Both the position numbers and the translations under genes were made by a program. From DATFVA01 sp963711455 (GTDB taxonomy: Bacteria; Bacteroidota; Ignavibacteria; Ignavibacteriales; Ignavibacteriaceae), in contig CAVQEH010000002.1 in the NCBI GenBank assembly GCA_963711455.1, positions 310,001 to 374,000 on the forward strand: DNA of 64,000 bases, written 5' to 3'. The notes beneath the pieces were generated by a model. That model was not told the DNA's origin and ran no database searches. It saw nothing but the letters and a program-made list of their open reading frames with translations. Below, in pieces: positions 27,745 through 37,725 of this stretch (positions are counted from its first letter, which is position 1; each line of letters opens with the position of its first letter).

Positions 27745-28569
27745 ATGGCAAATGAAAATGATGGTCTTTGGGCATTAATACTTGGCGCTTCCTCCGGTTT
27801 TGGAGGAGCCGTTTCAGTAAAGCTTGCCCAGGATGGTTATAATATTTTTGGTGTTCACCTTGACAGGCAGGTAACTATGCCCAATGTTGATAGAATTATG
27901 AATTCAATAAAATCCGCCGGATCCGAAGCAATTTTTTTCAACGCAAATGCCGCTGATGCTGAAAAGAGAAGAGAAGTTATTGAAGAAATAAAGAATAAAG
28001 CTAAAGGGAAACCTATTATAAAAGTATTGCTTCATTCACTTGCTTTCGGAACATTAAAACCCTTTATAAAGCATACTGAAGAACAGCCGATTACAAAAGC
28101 TCAAATGGAGATGACCCTTGATGTAATGGCGCATTCGCTGGTTTATTGGGTCCAGGAATTGTTGAAAGAAAATCTCTTTGTTCGTAAAGGAAGAATATTC
28201 GCAATGACAAGTTCAGGTAGTAAAGCAGTAATTCCCTTTTATGGTGCTGTATCTGCTGCAAAAGCTGCACTTGAATCTCATGTAAGGCAATTGTCAACTG
28301 AATTGGGAGAGATGGAAATTGCAGTTAATTCTATTATGGCTGGTGTCACGGATACTCCTGCACTAAGAAAAATTCCGGGCAATGTTCCAATGATAGAAGT
28401 TGCAAAGAAAAAAAATCCACGTAACCGGTTAACCACACCTGAAGATATAGCAAAAGTTATTTCTGTTCTTTGCAGGGATGGGGGTGAATGGATTTCGGGA
28501 GGAATAATAAATTCAGATGGGGGAGAGGATAGTGTTAATTATGTCGGACAAGGGGGAACAGTAGTATAA
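27745..28569 (+). CDS. SDR-family enoyl-[acyl-carrier-protein] reductase-like protein
   Basis: A 274-residue short-chain dehydrogenase. The N-terminal nucleotide loop is GASSGFGGAVSVKLA; the expected NAG-type segment is replaced by HSLAFG; the catalytic pair is Tyr166 and Lys173 in a Y-x6-K arrangement (YGAVSAAKAALE). That six-residue spacing is the hallmark of FabI and FabL enoyl reductases, where ordinary SDRs have Y-x3-K. A SDGG near the end matches the NAD-binding tail. It probably reduces enoyl-ACP in fatty acid elongation. ATG 27745 is preferred over TTG 27736 because AAAAGG at 27728-27733 is too close to the TTG. It is followed by trxA after a short gap. Confidence 0.7.
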   Translation: MANENDGLWALILGASSGFGGAVSVKLAQDGYNIFGVHLDRQVTMPNVDRIMNSIKSAGSEAIFFNANAADAEKRREVIEEIKNKAKGKPIIKVLLHSLAFGTLKPFIKHTEEQPITKAQMEMTLDVMAHSLVYWVQELLKENLFVRKGRIFAMTSSGSKAVIPFYGAVSAAKAALESHVRQLSTELGEMEIAVNSIMAGVTDTPALRKIPGNVPMIEVAKKKNPRNRLTTPEDIAKVISVLCRDGGEWISGGIINSDGGEDSVNYVGQGGTVV

Positions 28570-28595
28570 TTTAGTTCTAATTAGAGGATAATAAA

Positions 28596-28919
28596 ATGAA
28601 AACAATAACAATAACAGATGAAAACTTTAATGAAGAAGTTTTAAAATCAGATAAGCCGGTGCTTATTGATTTCTGGGCAACCTGGTGCGGTCCGTGTAAA
28701 ATGATTGCTCCGATTGTTGAAGAGCTTGTTGATGAGTACGATGGTAAAGCAAAAATTGGAAAGCTTGATGTTGATAACAACCAGCAGACTGCAATAAAAT
28801 TCGGTGTACGAAGCATTCCTACCATATTAATATTTAAAGATGGTAAATTGAAGGAAACAATTATCGGAGCCGTTCCGAAAGGGCAAATTGTTCAGAAATT
28901 AAACTTGGCGATTGCATAA
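28596..28919 (+). CDS. trxA: Thioredoxin
   Basis: A 107-residue single thioredoxin domain with the WCGPC redox site at residues 30-34, the preceding VLIDFWAT strand and the cis-proline in RSIPTILIFKDG. The length and motifs are those of classical cytosolic thioredoxin 1, which reduces ribonucleotide reductase, peroxiredoxins and other disulphides using electrons from thioredoxin reductase. AGAGGA upstream at 28583-28588 is a good ribosome binding site. No signal peptide. Confidence 0.95.
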   Translation: MKTITITDENFNEEVLKSDKPVLIDFWATWCGPCKMIAPIVEELVDEYDGKAKIGKLDVDNNQQTAIKFGVRSIPTILIFKDGKLKETIIGAVPKGQIVQKLNLAIA

Positions 28920-28943
28920 TCATTCGACTCATCAATTTGAAAA

Positions 28944-28975
28944 TATAGTCGGAAACTATAATTGGTTTATTTTTA
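28944..28975 (+). terminator. Weak hairpin after trxA
   Basis: TATAGT at 28944-28949 pairs with ACTATA at 28955-28960 and is followed by a T-rich stretch. The stem is short and all A/T except one pair, so termination would be weak. Confidence 0.35.
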
Positions 28976-29020
28976 TTTGTGCTAACCGTTAAAGTTAAAA
29001 AGTTAAAAAATTATTTTGGC

Positions 29021-29049
29021 TTGACATTTTAAGAAAAATGAGGTAAATC
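29021..29049 (+). promoter_or_regulatory. Possible promoter for the T9SS cargo gene
   Basis: TTGACA at 29021-29026 is followed after 17 bases by TAAATC. The 248-base gap after trxA must contain a promoter for the gene at 29168. A classical -35/-10 pair is not the usual Bacteroidota form, so this is tentative. Confidence 0.3.
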
Positions 29050-29167
29050 TTAATTGTCATTTATCTGTTTACTGTACTTGAATTAAAATCACTTATATAG
29101 TATTTTAATTTACAAGCATTTAGTCCATTTATAAAATAATATATCCATAAATAGAAGGAGAGAAAAA

Positions 29168-31015
29168 ATGCTAGGAAAAATTACTGGTTTAATGATTATT
29201 CTTTTTGTGTTTACAATTGGAATATCTCAAGCTCAAACAAACAAAAGGTTAGTTTTAAAGAAAAAAATGGTAGTTACAGGATTAGAAAAAGGAGATCCGA
29301 ATGCTGAGGTGGTTAGCTACAATACAAAATCTAATCTGTTACCAAGTAAGGTTTTTGCAAGGGATTTAACATTTAATTGGAATCCTACAAACCTATGGAG
29401 TGGATACGATTTACAATCCAATTCAACTCCTCGGGAGATTTGGGTCGATACATTAAATCCAATGAATGTTCATTCAATTTTTATGTGGTCAAGTGAAGTA
29501 GGACCGGCTGTCTTCTCAGATAGGACCATACAATATCTCATCAGTTATGATGGAGGAGTTACCTTTTTAAACACTGGACAAGTACCCCCAAGTGGTAACA
29601 GAAGCGGATATGGAGCAATAAGCGGTTATTCATCCGATGGTACTGCTCTTGTTGCCTGTCATACTTTTGATGCTACAAGTGCTACTACAAGAGCTATCGC
29701 ATTTAAAGATGATGGTCCCGGCGATGGTACATTTTCAACGGAATGGGATCCTGGAGTAGCCTCAAACGAAACAACAATCTGGCCGAGAGTGACTGTTATA
29801 GATGACAATAATTTAGCTATAGCAGCTTCAGGACAGGTTGTGACAACTAGTTTTTATGTAAATTTTTATAATACAACAAATGGATGGAAAGGTTGGGAAC
29901 AACTATCCGGGGATCAAGCTGAAACTTACGACTGGGCAGTTTCTGAAAATGGCACAGTTGGATTAGTTTATGCAGGTAATTCCACTAATTTCGGCGATGT
30001 CTATTATCGTCAAACTACGGATTTTGGTGTAACATGGGATTCTGTCCAGATTTGGCAGACTTATTTAAATCAGGATTCAGTTGATTTAGGCTGCTTAAGA
30101 TCCTGTCAATTGACATTTATCGGGAATACACCTTGTGCTACATTTGAGGTTGGAGGCGTATCAGCCACAGGCCTTTTTGCTGATTATCCATCATCAGTTT
30201 ATTTTTGGAATCCGGAAAAAAATGGTGGGATAGCTATTTCTGTTGCAGATTCCTCAAATGTTCCATTTAATACACATTGGTATTATACAAATAGTTCAAA
30301 CCAGATTGAATCATTTCTGCCGATATGCAAACCATCTATAGGTAGATCCTCCAGTGGTGATGCACTGTTTATAACATTTGTTGCTACAACTCCATATTAT
30401 TATGGAGATACTACTACAACTAATGTGGAATCTTATTATGCCGGATGGTTTACTTCATCTTTCGATTCAGGAGCAACATGGAGTTCTCCACTTCAGTTTA
30501 CACAAGATGTTTTTAATGGACATTTACAGGATTATAGATATATTTCTTTGGCTCCTGTTAGTGCTGTACATGATGACAGCATTTGTACCGTCCAGATGGC
30601 TGTGCAAGTTGATTCAATACCTGGAAGTCAGGTTCAGGCTTCAGGACCTCCAGCATTTACTCCCGTAATTAGTGCTACACAATATATAGTAAATACCGAT
30701 ATAGTTTTGCCATCACTAGTAACCGGAGTTAATGAAAGACCACAATCGGTTTATTCATATTCATTACAACAGAATTATCCTAATCCTTTTAACCCAACCA
30801 CAAAAATTAATTATTCCTTGGCTCAAAGGAGTAATGTTGTTCTGAAAGTATATAATATGCTTGGACAAGAAGTTGCAACTTTAATAAATTCCGAACAGGA
30901 AGTTGGTTCTCATTCAATTAATTTCGATGCTTCTAAATTAGCTTCCGGATTATATATTTATAAACTTACAGCAGGAAATTTCACTCAATCAAGAAAAATG
31001 ATGTTGTTGAAATAA
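29168..31015 (+). CDS. T9SS-secreted protein with sialidase-type Asp boxes and type A sorting domain
   Basis: A 615-residue exported protein. The signal peptide (LMIILFVFTIGISQAQ) is followed by a beta-rich region with several Asp-box-like repeats, S/T-x-D-x-G-x-T-W: SYDGGVTF, TTDFGVTWDS and SFDSGATWSS, as in BNR/sialidase beta-propellers. The last 80 residues form a type IX secretion sorting domain: YSLQQNYPNPFNPTTKINY, VYNMLGQEVATL and LASGLYIYKLTAG, ending in Lys. The protein should be exported across the outer membrane by T9SS and anchored or released. Sialidase catalytic residues cannot be confirmed, so the propeller may only bind. GAAGGAG before the ATG is a strong ribosome binding site. 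Terminators and gaps on both sides suggest a single-gene unit. Confidence 0.8.
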   Translation: MLGKITGLMIILFVFTIGISQAQTNKRLVLKKKMVVTGLEKGDPNAEVVSYNTKSNLLPSKVFARDLTFNWNPTNLWSGYDLQSNSTPREIWVDTLNPMNVHSIFMWSSEVGPAVFSDRTIQYLISYDGGVTFLNTGQVPPSGNRSGYGAISGYSSDGTALVACHTFDATSATTRAIAFKDDGPGDGTFSTEWDPGVASNETTIWPRVTVIDDNNLAIAASGQVVTTSFYVNFYNTTNGWKGWEQLSGDQAETYDWAVSENGTVGLVYAGNSTNFGDVYYRQTTDFGVTWDSVQIWQTYLNQDSVDLGCLRSCQLTFIGNTPCATFEVGGVSATGLFADYPSSVYFWNPEKNGGIAISVADSSNVPFNTHWYYTNSSNQIESFLPICKPSIGRSSSGDALFITFVATTPYYYGDTTTTNVESYYAGWFTSSFDSGATWSSPLQFTQDVFNGHLQDYRYISLAPVSAVHDDSICTVQMAVQVDSIPGSQVQASGPPAFTPVISATQYIVNTDIVLPSLVTGVNERPQSVYSYSLQQNYPNPFNPTTKINYSLAQRSNVVLKVYNMLGQEVATLINSEQEVGSHSINFDASKLASGLYIYKLTAGNFTQSRKMMLLK

Positions 31016-31035
31016 AATTAATTCTTTAAGTTACG

Positions 31036-31076
31036 AGGGCGGATTTCTTTGAAATATAAGTGTCCGCCCTTTTTTG
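31036..31076 (+). terminator. Rho-independent terminator after the T9SS cargo gene
   Basis: AGGGCGGA at 31036-31043 pairs perfectly with TCCGCCCT at 31063-31070 across a 19-base loop and is followed by six T residues. Confidence 0.85.
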
Positions 31077-31205
31077 TGTTTGATTAGAGAATTTATCTAT
31101 TATAAATAAAATAATTAGGGAGAGAGTAATTATTGCTGCATAATAATATTACTTAAAACCATATACCTTTATGAAACAAAAGCTAATAAATATGATGGAG
31201 AAAAG

Positions 31206-34094
31206 ATGAAAAATTCGCTTACTAAAATTTTCATTCTAATACTCCTCTTATTTTCCGGTTCATTGACTTTAGCCCAGTCAGGAGTTGGAAAATTAAGCGG
31301 TAAAGTTATCGATGCCGATACAAAAGAAGCACTTATCGGCGCGAACGTTGTTCTTTTAAATACCGATTTGGGTGCCGCGACTGATGTCGATGGTAATTAT
31401 TTTATTTTAAATATTACCCCTGGCACTTATCAGGTAAAATTCAGCTATGTAGGTTATGCACCCAAAACCGTACAGAATGTTCGTGTGGTGGCTGGTGTTA
31501 CTTATGAGCTGAACGTTGATTTAACAACAAATTTTTCGCTGCCTGAAATTGTTGTTCAAAGTAATAAGCTTTTTGAAGAAAAAGCAACAAATACTGTAAA
31601 AGTTTTTGACTCAGAGCAGATTTCCCGTCTTCCTGTGAGAGGTGTTACTAATATTGCCGCTTTGCAGTCAGGCGTGGTTTCGCAGGAAGGCAGTGGTGGT
31701 GTTTCGGGTAATGCCACGTTAAATGTAAGAGGCGGCAGAGGTTCTGAGATACTTTATATCGTTGATGGTGTTCCTCAAACAAATTTATACAACAGGGGAA
31801 GCGCCTCACAGGTAAGCGATAATGCCATTGAGCAGATTTCATTCCAGGTTGGTGGATATGAGGCTAAATATGGCCAGGCTCAATCCGGCATCATCAGCAT
31901 TACAACCAAATCTGGAGATCCCTATTATAAATTATTTGGTGAAGCGGTAAGTTCCACTTATCTCGACAATTATGGCTATAACTTATATTCGGGTAATATA
32001 AGTGGACCAATCCTACCGGGACTTGCAGACCATACAATTTTTCTTTCAGCCGAAAGAGGATGGTTCAAGGATAGTGATCCTCCGGCGATATCTCTTGATT
32101 TTCCCTCTATAAATAAATCATACGATTTTAGGCCTAATGATCCTTCTGATGTATGGCGATTCACAGGTAAAACCAAAAGTTTATTTGGTTCTTTTTCCGC
32201 TTACCTTAGTGCTAATATAAATTTACGCACAGCAAAAGTTTGGGATATGCGTAAAGCCAAGCAGGATTCAAAGTTTAATGATGAAACCAATGAACGTAAT
32301 TTCTCATATAGCGGCCGTGTTTCCCAAACAATAAGCGCAAGCACTTTTTGGAATTTGACTCTTGGCTACAAAGCCTATGATTTTAAAAGATATTTACCAT
32401 TCTTCGGGGATAACCTGTTTGCTTATGGTGATAGTGCTACCTGGAAAAACCAGTTAGGTGTTTATCTAGCTGGAAACGGATTAGCTCCTGCTTTACTTGA
32501 TGCAAATGGAATCCCCGTAAGGAATAGCGTTGGTCAACCTATTCAGGAAAATACAGATCAATATCAGATTTTCAGACCTTATGGTTATGCTACTGGTTTG
32601 TATCAGCATCGTGTGGATAATGCTATGACAGGAGATTTTGATTTAACTTCCCAGATTGATAAGCATCTTATTGAAATCGGTGGGGGTTTAGAATCACATA
32701 TATACCGGGGATTTTTTCTTTACCCCTCGGGTCTGGCTATGCAAGCTGATAGTTTGACACTTGAACAGAAGTTTGTAGAACTGCAGCCAACTGTTTATGG
32801 ATTTGATGTTACCGGACAGACTAAAACAAATAGCAGTACTTCTAATCAATTCTTAAGACCAAGAACACCCCTTCTTGGTTATGCGTACCTGCAGGATAGA
32901 TTTGAATTAGAAGATTTGGTCCTCAACTTTGGACTAAGAATGGATTATTTCGATATTAAATCTTATGAATTGGTTAATCCTGCACTTCCATTTTATGGAG
33001 GTACTGATAAAAATGGTTTTGATCCTGGTGATTTTAAATTAAGAGATCCGGAAGTAGAACTTTCACCAAGAATTGGATTAGGTTTTCCGGTAACAGAGTC
33101 TACAGTATTTCATGCTCAATTTGGCCGCTTTATTCAGATACCTGATTTGAATAATGTATACGCCGGTCCATATAACTATATAGCTATGTATCAAGGTAGT
33201 TTCGATCCGCAGTTTGGTCAGAATGGCGCTCTTAAACCCGAAGAAACATTGCAGTATGAAATTGGATTCAGGCAAATGTTCGGTACCAGTGCTGCAATCA
33301 ACCTGACTGCATTTTATAAAAATATCAAAGATTTAGTTAACGTTCAGAATCATTTGTGGCAAAAAATTCCTGGTGGTGAAGTTCACACTGCTATTTATCC
33401 TGAAAATTCTGACTTTGGTACCACAAGAGGTTTGGCGTTTTCGTTGGATGTAAGCAGGATAAATTATTTTTCTTTGTCTCTTAATTATACCTTTTCAGTT
33501 GCAGAAGGAACTGGTTCTTCCACAAATTCAAGTCAGACAGCAGTATTCAGAAATCAGGACAGGTTAGCTCCTAAGGTAATAGCACCACTTAATTTTGATC
33601 AGAGACATACTGCCACTGCAACAGTTGATTTTTATGTGCCTGAAGGTGAATTGGGAATATTCGAAATGCTCGATGCAAATGTTCTGGTATCATTCAACTC
33701 CGGAACACCATATACACCGGTTGATAGATTGAATTTAGTTGGAGATAATACTATAATTTCCAGCACTTTAGGATACATCAATTCGGCTTATGGTCCATCT
33801 TCATTCAGAATGGATTTACGTCTTGAAAAATCATTCTACCTTGCCGGAGTAAAGCTTTCTCCATATTTATGGATTCAAAATATTTTTAATGCGGAAAATG
33901 TAGTAGCAGTTTACCGCTCAACGGGAAGCCCTTCTACAACAGACTGGTTAAATACACAAGATGCAAAAAATACAGCCCAAACACTGGGTTATGGTTATGT
34001 TCAGGATTATATGTCTCTTGAACAAAACCCAGATAATTATGGGATCCCAAGAGAGATTAGATTGGGATTACAGGTTGATATTTCACATTTATAA
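31206..34094 (+). CDS. TonB-dependent receptor with carboxypeptidase-regulatory-like N-terminal domain
   Basis: A 962-residue outer-membrane protein. After a signal peptide (KIFILILLLFSGSLTLAQ) comes a CarboxypepD_reg-like beta sandwich at about 28-110 (GKLSGKVIDADTKEALIGANV, GTYQVKFSYVGYAPKT), then a plug domain (SVTNIAALQSG-like region, LNVRGGRGSEILYIVDGVP, VGGYEAKYGQAQSGIISI), and a long beta-barrel region up to the terminal LRLGLQVDI-like strand. These proteins take up or export bulky ligands with TonB energy. It is first in a unit with a large T9SS cargo and a PorV-like protein, so it may work with them. It is not a classical SusC with a SusD partner: no SusD lipoprotein follows. The ligand is unknown. 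Confidence 0.85.
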   Translation: MKNSLTKIFILILLLFSGSLTLAQSGVGKLSGKVIDADTKEALIGANVVLLNTDLGAATDVDGNYFILNITPGTYQVKFSYVGYAPKTVQNVRVVAGVTYELNVDLTTNFSLPEIVVQSNKLFEEKATNTVKVFDSEQISRLPVRGVTNIAALQSGVVSQEGSGGVSGNATLNVRGGRGSEILYIVDGVPQTNLYNRGSASQVSDNAIEQISFQVGGYEAKYGQAQSGIISITTKSGDPYYKLFGEAVSSTYLDNYGYNLYSGNISGPILPGLADHTIFLSAERGWFKDSDPPAISLDFPSINKSYDFRPNDPSDVWRFTGKTKSLFGSFSAYLSANINLRTAKVWDMRKAKQDSKFNDETNERNFSYSGRVSQTISASTFWNLTLGYKAYDFKRYLPFFGDNLFAYGDSATWKNQLGVYLAGNGLAPALLDANGIPVRNSVGQPIQENTDQYQIFRPYGYATGLYQHRVDNAMTGDFDLTSQIDKHLIEIGGGLESHIYRGFFLYPSGLAMQADSLTLEQKFVELQPTVYGFDVTGQTKTNSSTSNQFLRPRTPLLGYAYLQDRFELEDLVLNFGLRMDYFDIKSYELVNPALPFYGGTDKNGFDPGDFKLRDPEVELSPRIGLGFPVTESTVFHAQFGRFIQIPDLNNVYAGPYNYIAMYQGSFDPQFGQNGALKPEETLQYEIGFRQMFGTSAAINLTAFYKNIKDLVNVQNHLWQKIPGGEVHTAIYPENSDFGTTRGLAFSLDVSRINYFSLSLNYTFSVAEGTGSSTNSSQTAVFRNQDRLAPKVIAPLNFDQRHTATATVDFYVPEGELGIFEMLDANVLVSFNSGTPYTPVDRLNLVGDNTIISSTLGYINSAYGPSSFRMDLRLEKSFYLAGVKLSPYLWIQNIFNAENVVAVYRSTGSPSTTDWLNTQDAKNTAQTLGYGYVQDYMSLEQNPDNYGIPREIRLGLQVDISHL

Positions 34095-34140
34095 TTTCAA
34101 TAACTGAAATGCAAAATTTTACAAGTAATAGGAAATTGAA

Positions 34141-37100
34141 ATGAGAATCAAAAAGTTTTTTTATTTTTTTAAGTTTGCTCCTTTTGTAATTCTGTTATTA
34201 TCTATCTCTTATGGATTCAAAGGAGATAATAAAAATGGCGGTAAACAATTAAATAAAGCTGTCATTCATATGAATAAGGTAACATCCGGAAAAGTAGGTG
34301 ATGGGTACCGGATGAATGTTAATAACCTGAATATTCCCATTAATAGTTCAGGCGTAATCGCTGATGTTGCCCTGCCTGATGGAGGAAATACCAATGGATA
34401 TTTGGGACAGCATGAATTTTTGTTTTCCGGGGGATTTTATCTTAGCGGAACAAAAAATGGAACCCCGTGGGCAAATGCTGTTGCTTCAGCTTCATTGGAA
34501 AAAGATTATTTACCCGGTACTGTGGCATCTGGACAGGAACCACAGGCACAAATCTATGTCCTAAATTCTCAGGATACTCCATTCGGACAATCCTGGCAGG
34601 ACTGGAAAGATGCGGTTGCTCTTGGAGCAGATTTTTATGATGGTGATGGTGATGGACAGTATAATCCGGTTGATTTAAATGGTAATGGCAAATGGGATTC
34701 AAATGAAGATGCACCTGATCTTTTGGGTGATGAAACTGCCTGGTGTGTTTACAATGATGGACTTCCCAAATCACAAAGAATCTGGAATACTATCGATCCT
34801 CTAGGTATAGAAGTTAGACAAACTGTATTTGCATTTGCATCAGCAGGTGCAATAGGAAATATTCTCTTTGTCAGATATAGAATAAAGTACGTAGGATTAA
34901 CTGCAAGTGATCCGGAATCTTTAAAAGATGTTTATTTTGGAGTTTGGTCGGATCCTGATATCGGGGAAAAAGATGGATACAATCATAACCTGGTAGGTTG
35001 TGACACAACAAGGAATGCCGGCTATACATATCTTAAAAATCCCAGCCCGCAGGATTGGGGAAGTCAACCCCCATGTTTTCTAATAGATTTCTTTTCAGGT
35101 CCTGCTGCTTATATTCCCGGTGTTACTTTCATTGACAATAATGGTAATGGAATCTATGACACCGGTGATACACCTTTAGATTCTGCTTTTAGTATAAGAG
35201 GCAGAACGCTTGGAATCCAAAGTTATCCTGGAGCCCGGAATCAGCCGCTATCTTCATTTGTGGAATATATTAATGGAGATGCTGTTCTTCGTGATCCTGG
35301 TAATGCAACCGAAGCACGAAATTTGATTCTTGGATTATCAGTTACCGGAGAAACAGTTGATCCTTGTACATGGTCTTATGGAAATGGCAGCACTCTTAGT
35401 AATTGTGCTGATATAAATCCAAGATTCTGGTATTCAGGTGATCCTGTTGCCGGAACCGGATGGATAAATACTGCAGCCTCAGATGTAAGACAGATGTCAA
35501 ACACCGGCCCATTCGAATTAAAAAAAGGTGAAGAGAAGGAAATTGTAGTTGCTTATGTTGTTGGGCAAGGAGTCAGTCCTTTAGGTTCAGTGACTACAGC
35601 TAAGCAGATTGATGATGGTGCCCAGTTTATTTTTGACAATAATTTTATTGCCCCATCTCCTGCACCACCGGTTAATCCAACTATAAGTTCCGGGGAGAAT
35701 TTTATTGATCTTACCTGGGATACTTCCCCACAGGTTTCGTTTGTAGATTCTACTGAAGCTTACAATGATCATTTTGAAGGTTACAATATATATGCTTATG
35801 CTAGCGATAATCCTGCTGTAACAGTAAATAATATATCGAACAGAACATTAGTAGCAAGGTATACTAAAAAGGATTTTATTAATGATCTTTATGTTCAGAA
35901 TGCAAACACGGGAGGTATAGAATTATTATATCCAGCGGCAGATTCAGCGCATTTGTTGGATCCGGCTATTTATGCTAATCCACAGACAGGGAGAATCAGA
36001 GTAAGAGTATCACAAGATCCTTTTACAGGAGGAAATCTGGTAAAAGGAAAACCATATTATTTTTCGATAACTTCATACTCTCCTAACTATCTTGCTTTAA
36101 TTAATAAAGTGGATCCGACTGATTCGACCCACACTCCTGGTGATTACTATATTTCCGCCTCATCATTTGTCGGTAATGTTGAAAATATTGCAAAAGTATT
36201 TACCGTGGTTTTAGGTGAAAATGAATATTCTCCACCTCGTGATATTGTTAATTCAAATCACATTTCCGGAGGATCTTCAGGTGACGTCGGTTTTGATATT
36301 GTTAACCAGGATAATTTAATAGGTGATGAGTATGAGATTTCGTTTTTTAGGGATAGCTCGACAACTATATATTCAACTTTCTGGAAATTAACAAATTTAA
36401 CGACAAATACTATATTAATTGATTCATCAAAAACATACAATTATGAAACATCGGATGTTTCAGGACAAATTATTGACGGTTTTATTCCAAGGGTTAAAGC
36501 CGATACAACTGCACTTGGTACTCCTGTTTATGAATCTAAAATCGGAGAATGGTATAAAAATTTTAGTACAACGCATGGTACAGGCGTTTATTATGTTGGA
36601 AAAGATGCCGGATTTTCACAAAACATATTAAAATTTGGAAACAAAAAATCTAATGTAAGCTCTGTTGCTGATTTGAGAAGAGTGGAACTCCGGTTTGGAA
36701 CTGATCAAAATGGAAAAGCATATAGATATATTAATGGTTACAAAGCACCAGCTACGAGCAGTTATATTTATGCAGAAGCCATCACCTCAACGGATACTGT
36801 GGGGAAAGGTGCTGTCGGAAATTGGGATATTCAGAACAACAGAGCCAACGGATTTGTAGCTGTTCCATTCACAGCCTGGGTTGTTGATTCTGCATTTGAC
36901 GAAGAACGCCAATTAGCAGTTGGATTTGTAGAAAGAAGAAAAACCGTTGCATATCCAAATGGTAATCCGGATGGTACTTGGGATCCATCTGATTCCATTG
37001 GTGCATCAGGTGAGATAATTCTTATATTTAATGCGGATTATGATCCAAACGGTAATCAAATTCAATACACGGGAGGAACTTTTAACACTTCAAGTGGAGA

Positions 37101-37716
37101 TACTACAGTATGGGCTGATTTAAAAATTGTGCTTCCTACTCCGCTGGTTCCACAAAATGCCCAAGGAATAACTGCTGAGCAAAAAGCTGTATTTAACTCA
37201 CCCTGGTTTAACGCTATGTATGTAGTTGGTTTTGAAAGAATGAATAATCAATCTTTTTATGCAAATGGCGATAAGCTTGTAATTCCTGTGACTACATATC
37301 CTTATACATCTGAGGATGTATATAGATTTAAAACACTAGACCAGACTACTATTGATGAAAATGCAAAAAGAGCTCTTTTCGCAAAAGTTAACGTTTTTCC
37401 GAATCCTTTATATGGATTTAATCCGGCAACAAGTTATACGAATTCACCTTCAGATGATCCGTTCGTTACTTTTTCAAATTTACCTGAAGATATAACTATA
37501 ACTATTTATTCTTTATCTGGTAATAAATTGAGAACATTAAATACTGAAGACAAACTATCAAGAACTTCACCTTTCCTGCGCTGGGATTTGAAGAATGGTT
37601 CTGGTATTAGAGTTGCATCAGGTCTCTATATTGCGATTGTTAGCTCTCCAAAATATGGGCAAAAAATTCTAAAGTTCTCTATTATAATGCCGCAAAAACA
37701 ATTGCAGAAATATTAA
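34141..37716 (+). CDS. Large secreted protein with Asp-rich calcium-type loops and C-terminal T9SS-like sorting domain
   Basis: A 1191-residue exported protein. An N-terminal hydrophobic segment (KFAPFVILLLSISYGF) acts as signal peptide. Near residues 165-195 is an Asp-rich stretch (DGDGDGQYNPVDLNGNGKWDSNED) and near 333-345 another (DNNGNGIYDTGD), both like EF-hand or thrombospondin type 3 calcium-binding loops. A fibronectin-type segment (PPVNPTISSGENFIDLTWD) begins near 505. The C-terminus (VNVFPNPLYGFNPATSY ... TITIYSLSGNKLRTL ... VASGLYIAIV) is a divergent T9SS sorting domain. The protein is probably displayed on the surface. It lies 46 bases after the TonB receptor. I recognise no enzymatic domain. 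Its size and order (receptor, then cargo, then PorV) suggest a surface assembly. Confidence 0.75.
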   Translation: MRIKKFFYFFKFAPFVILLLSISYGFKGDNKNGGKQLNKAVIHMNKVTSGKVGDGYRMNVNNLNIPINSSGVIADVALPDGGNTNGYLGQHEFLFSGGFYLSGTKNGTPWANAVASASLEKDYLPGTVASGQEPQAQIYVLNSQDTPFGQSWQDWKDAVALGADFYDGDGDGQYNPVDLNGNGKWDSNEDAPDLLGDETAWCVYNDGLPKSQRIWNTIDPLGIEVRQTVFAFASAGAIGNILFVRYRIKYVGLTASDPESLKDVYFGVWSDPDIGEKDGYNHNLVGCDTTRNAGYTYLKNPSPQDWGSQPPCFLIDFFSGPAAYIPGVTFIDNNGNGIYDTGDTPLDSAFSIRGRTLGIQSYPGARNQPLSSFVEYINGDAVLRDPGNATEARNLILGLSVTGETVDPCTWSYGNGSTLSNCADINPRFWYSGDPVAGTGWINTAASDVRQMSNTGPFELKKGEEKEIVVAYVVGQGVSPLGSVTTAKQIDDGAQFIFDNNFIAPSPAPPVNPTISSGENFIDLTWDTSPQVSFVDSTEAYNDHFEGYNIYAYASDNPAVTVNNISNRTLVARYTKKDFINDLYVQNANTGGIELLYPAADSAHLLDPAIYANPQTGRIRVRVSQDPFTGGNLVKGKPYYFSITSYSPNYLALINKVDPTDSTHTPGDYYISASSFVGNVENIAKVFTVVLGENEYSPPRDIVNSNHISGGSSGDVGFDIVNQDNLIGDEYEISFFRDSSTTIYSTFWKLTNLTTNTILIDSSKTYNYETSDVSGQIIDGFIPRVKADTTALGTPVYESKIGEWYKNFSTTHGTGVYYVGKDAGFSQNILKFGNKKSNVSSVADLRRVELRFGTDQNGKAYRYINGYKAPATSSYIYAEAITSTDTVGKGAVGNWDIQNNRANGFVAVPFTAWVVDSAFDEERQLAVGFVERRKTVAYPNGNPDGTWDPSDSIGASGEIILIFNADYDPNGNQIQYTGGTFNTSSGDTTVWADLKIVLPTPLVPQNAQGITAEQKAVFNSPWFNAMYVVGFERMNNQSFYANGDKLVIPVTTYPYTSEDVYRFKTLDQTTIDENAKRALFAKVNVFPNPLYGFNPATSYTNSPSDDPFVTFSNLPEDITITIYSLSGNKLRTLNTEDKLSRTSPFLRWDLKNGSGIRVASGLYIAIVSSPKYGQKILKFSIIMPQKQLQKY

Positions 37717-37725
37717 AAATTTACC

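Noticed and set aside
34640..34715. True EF-hands in the large secreted protein.
   Set aside because: The Asp-rich loops look like calcium sites, but flanking helices are not evident; described only as calcium-type loops.
34442..34774. Minus-strand open frame of 110 codons with a run of histidines (VHHHHHHKNLL).
   Set aside because: It is the antisense of the GAT-rich Asp repeats of the large secreted protein; reverse-read GAT/ATC codons give His-type codons. No ribosome binding site.
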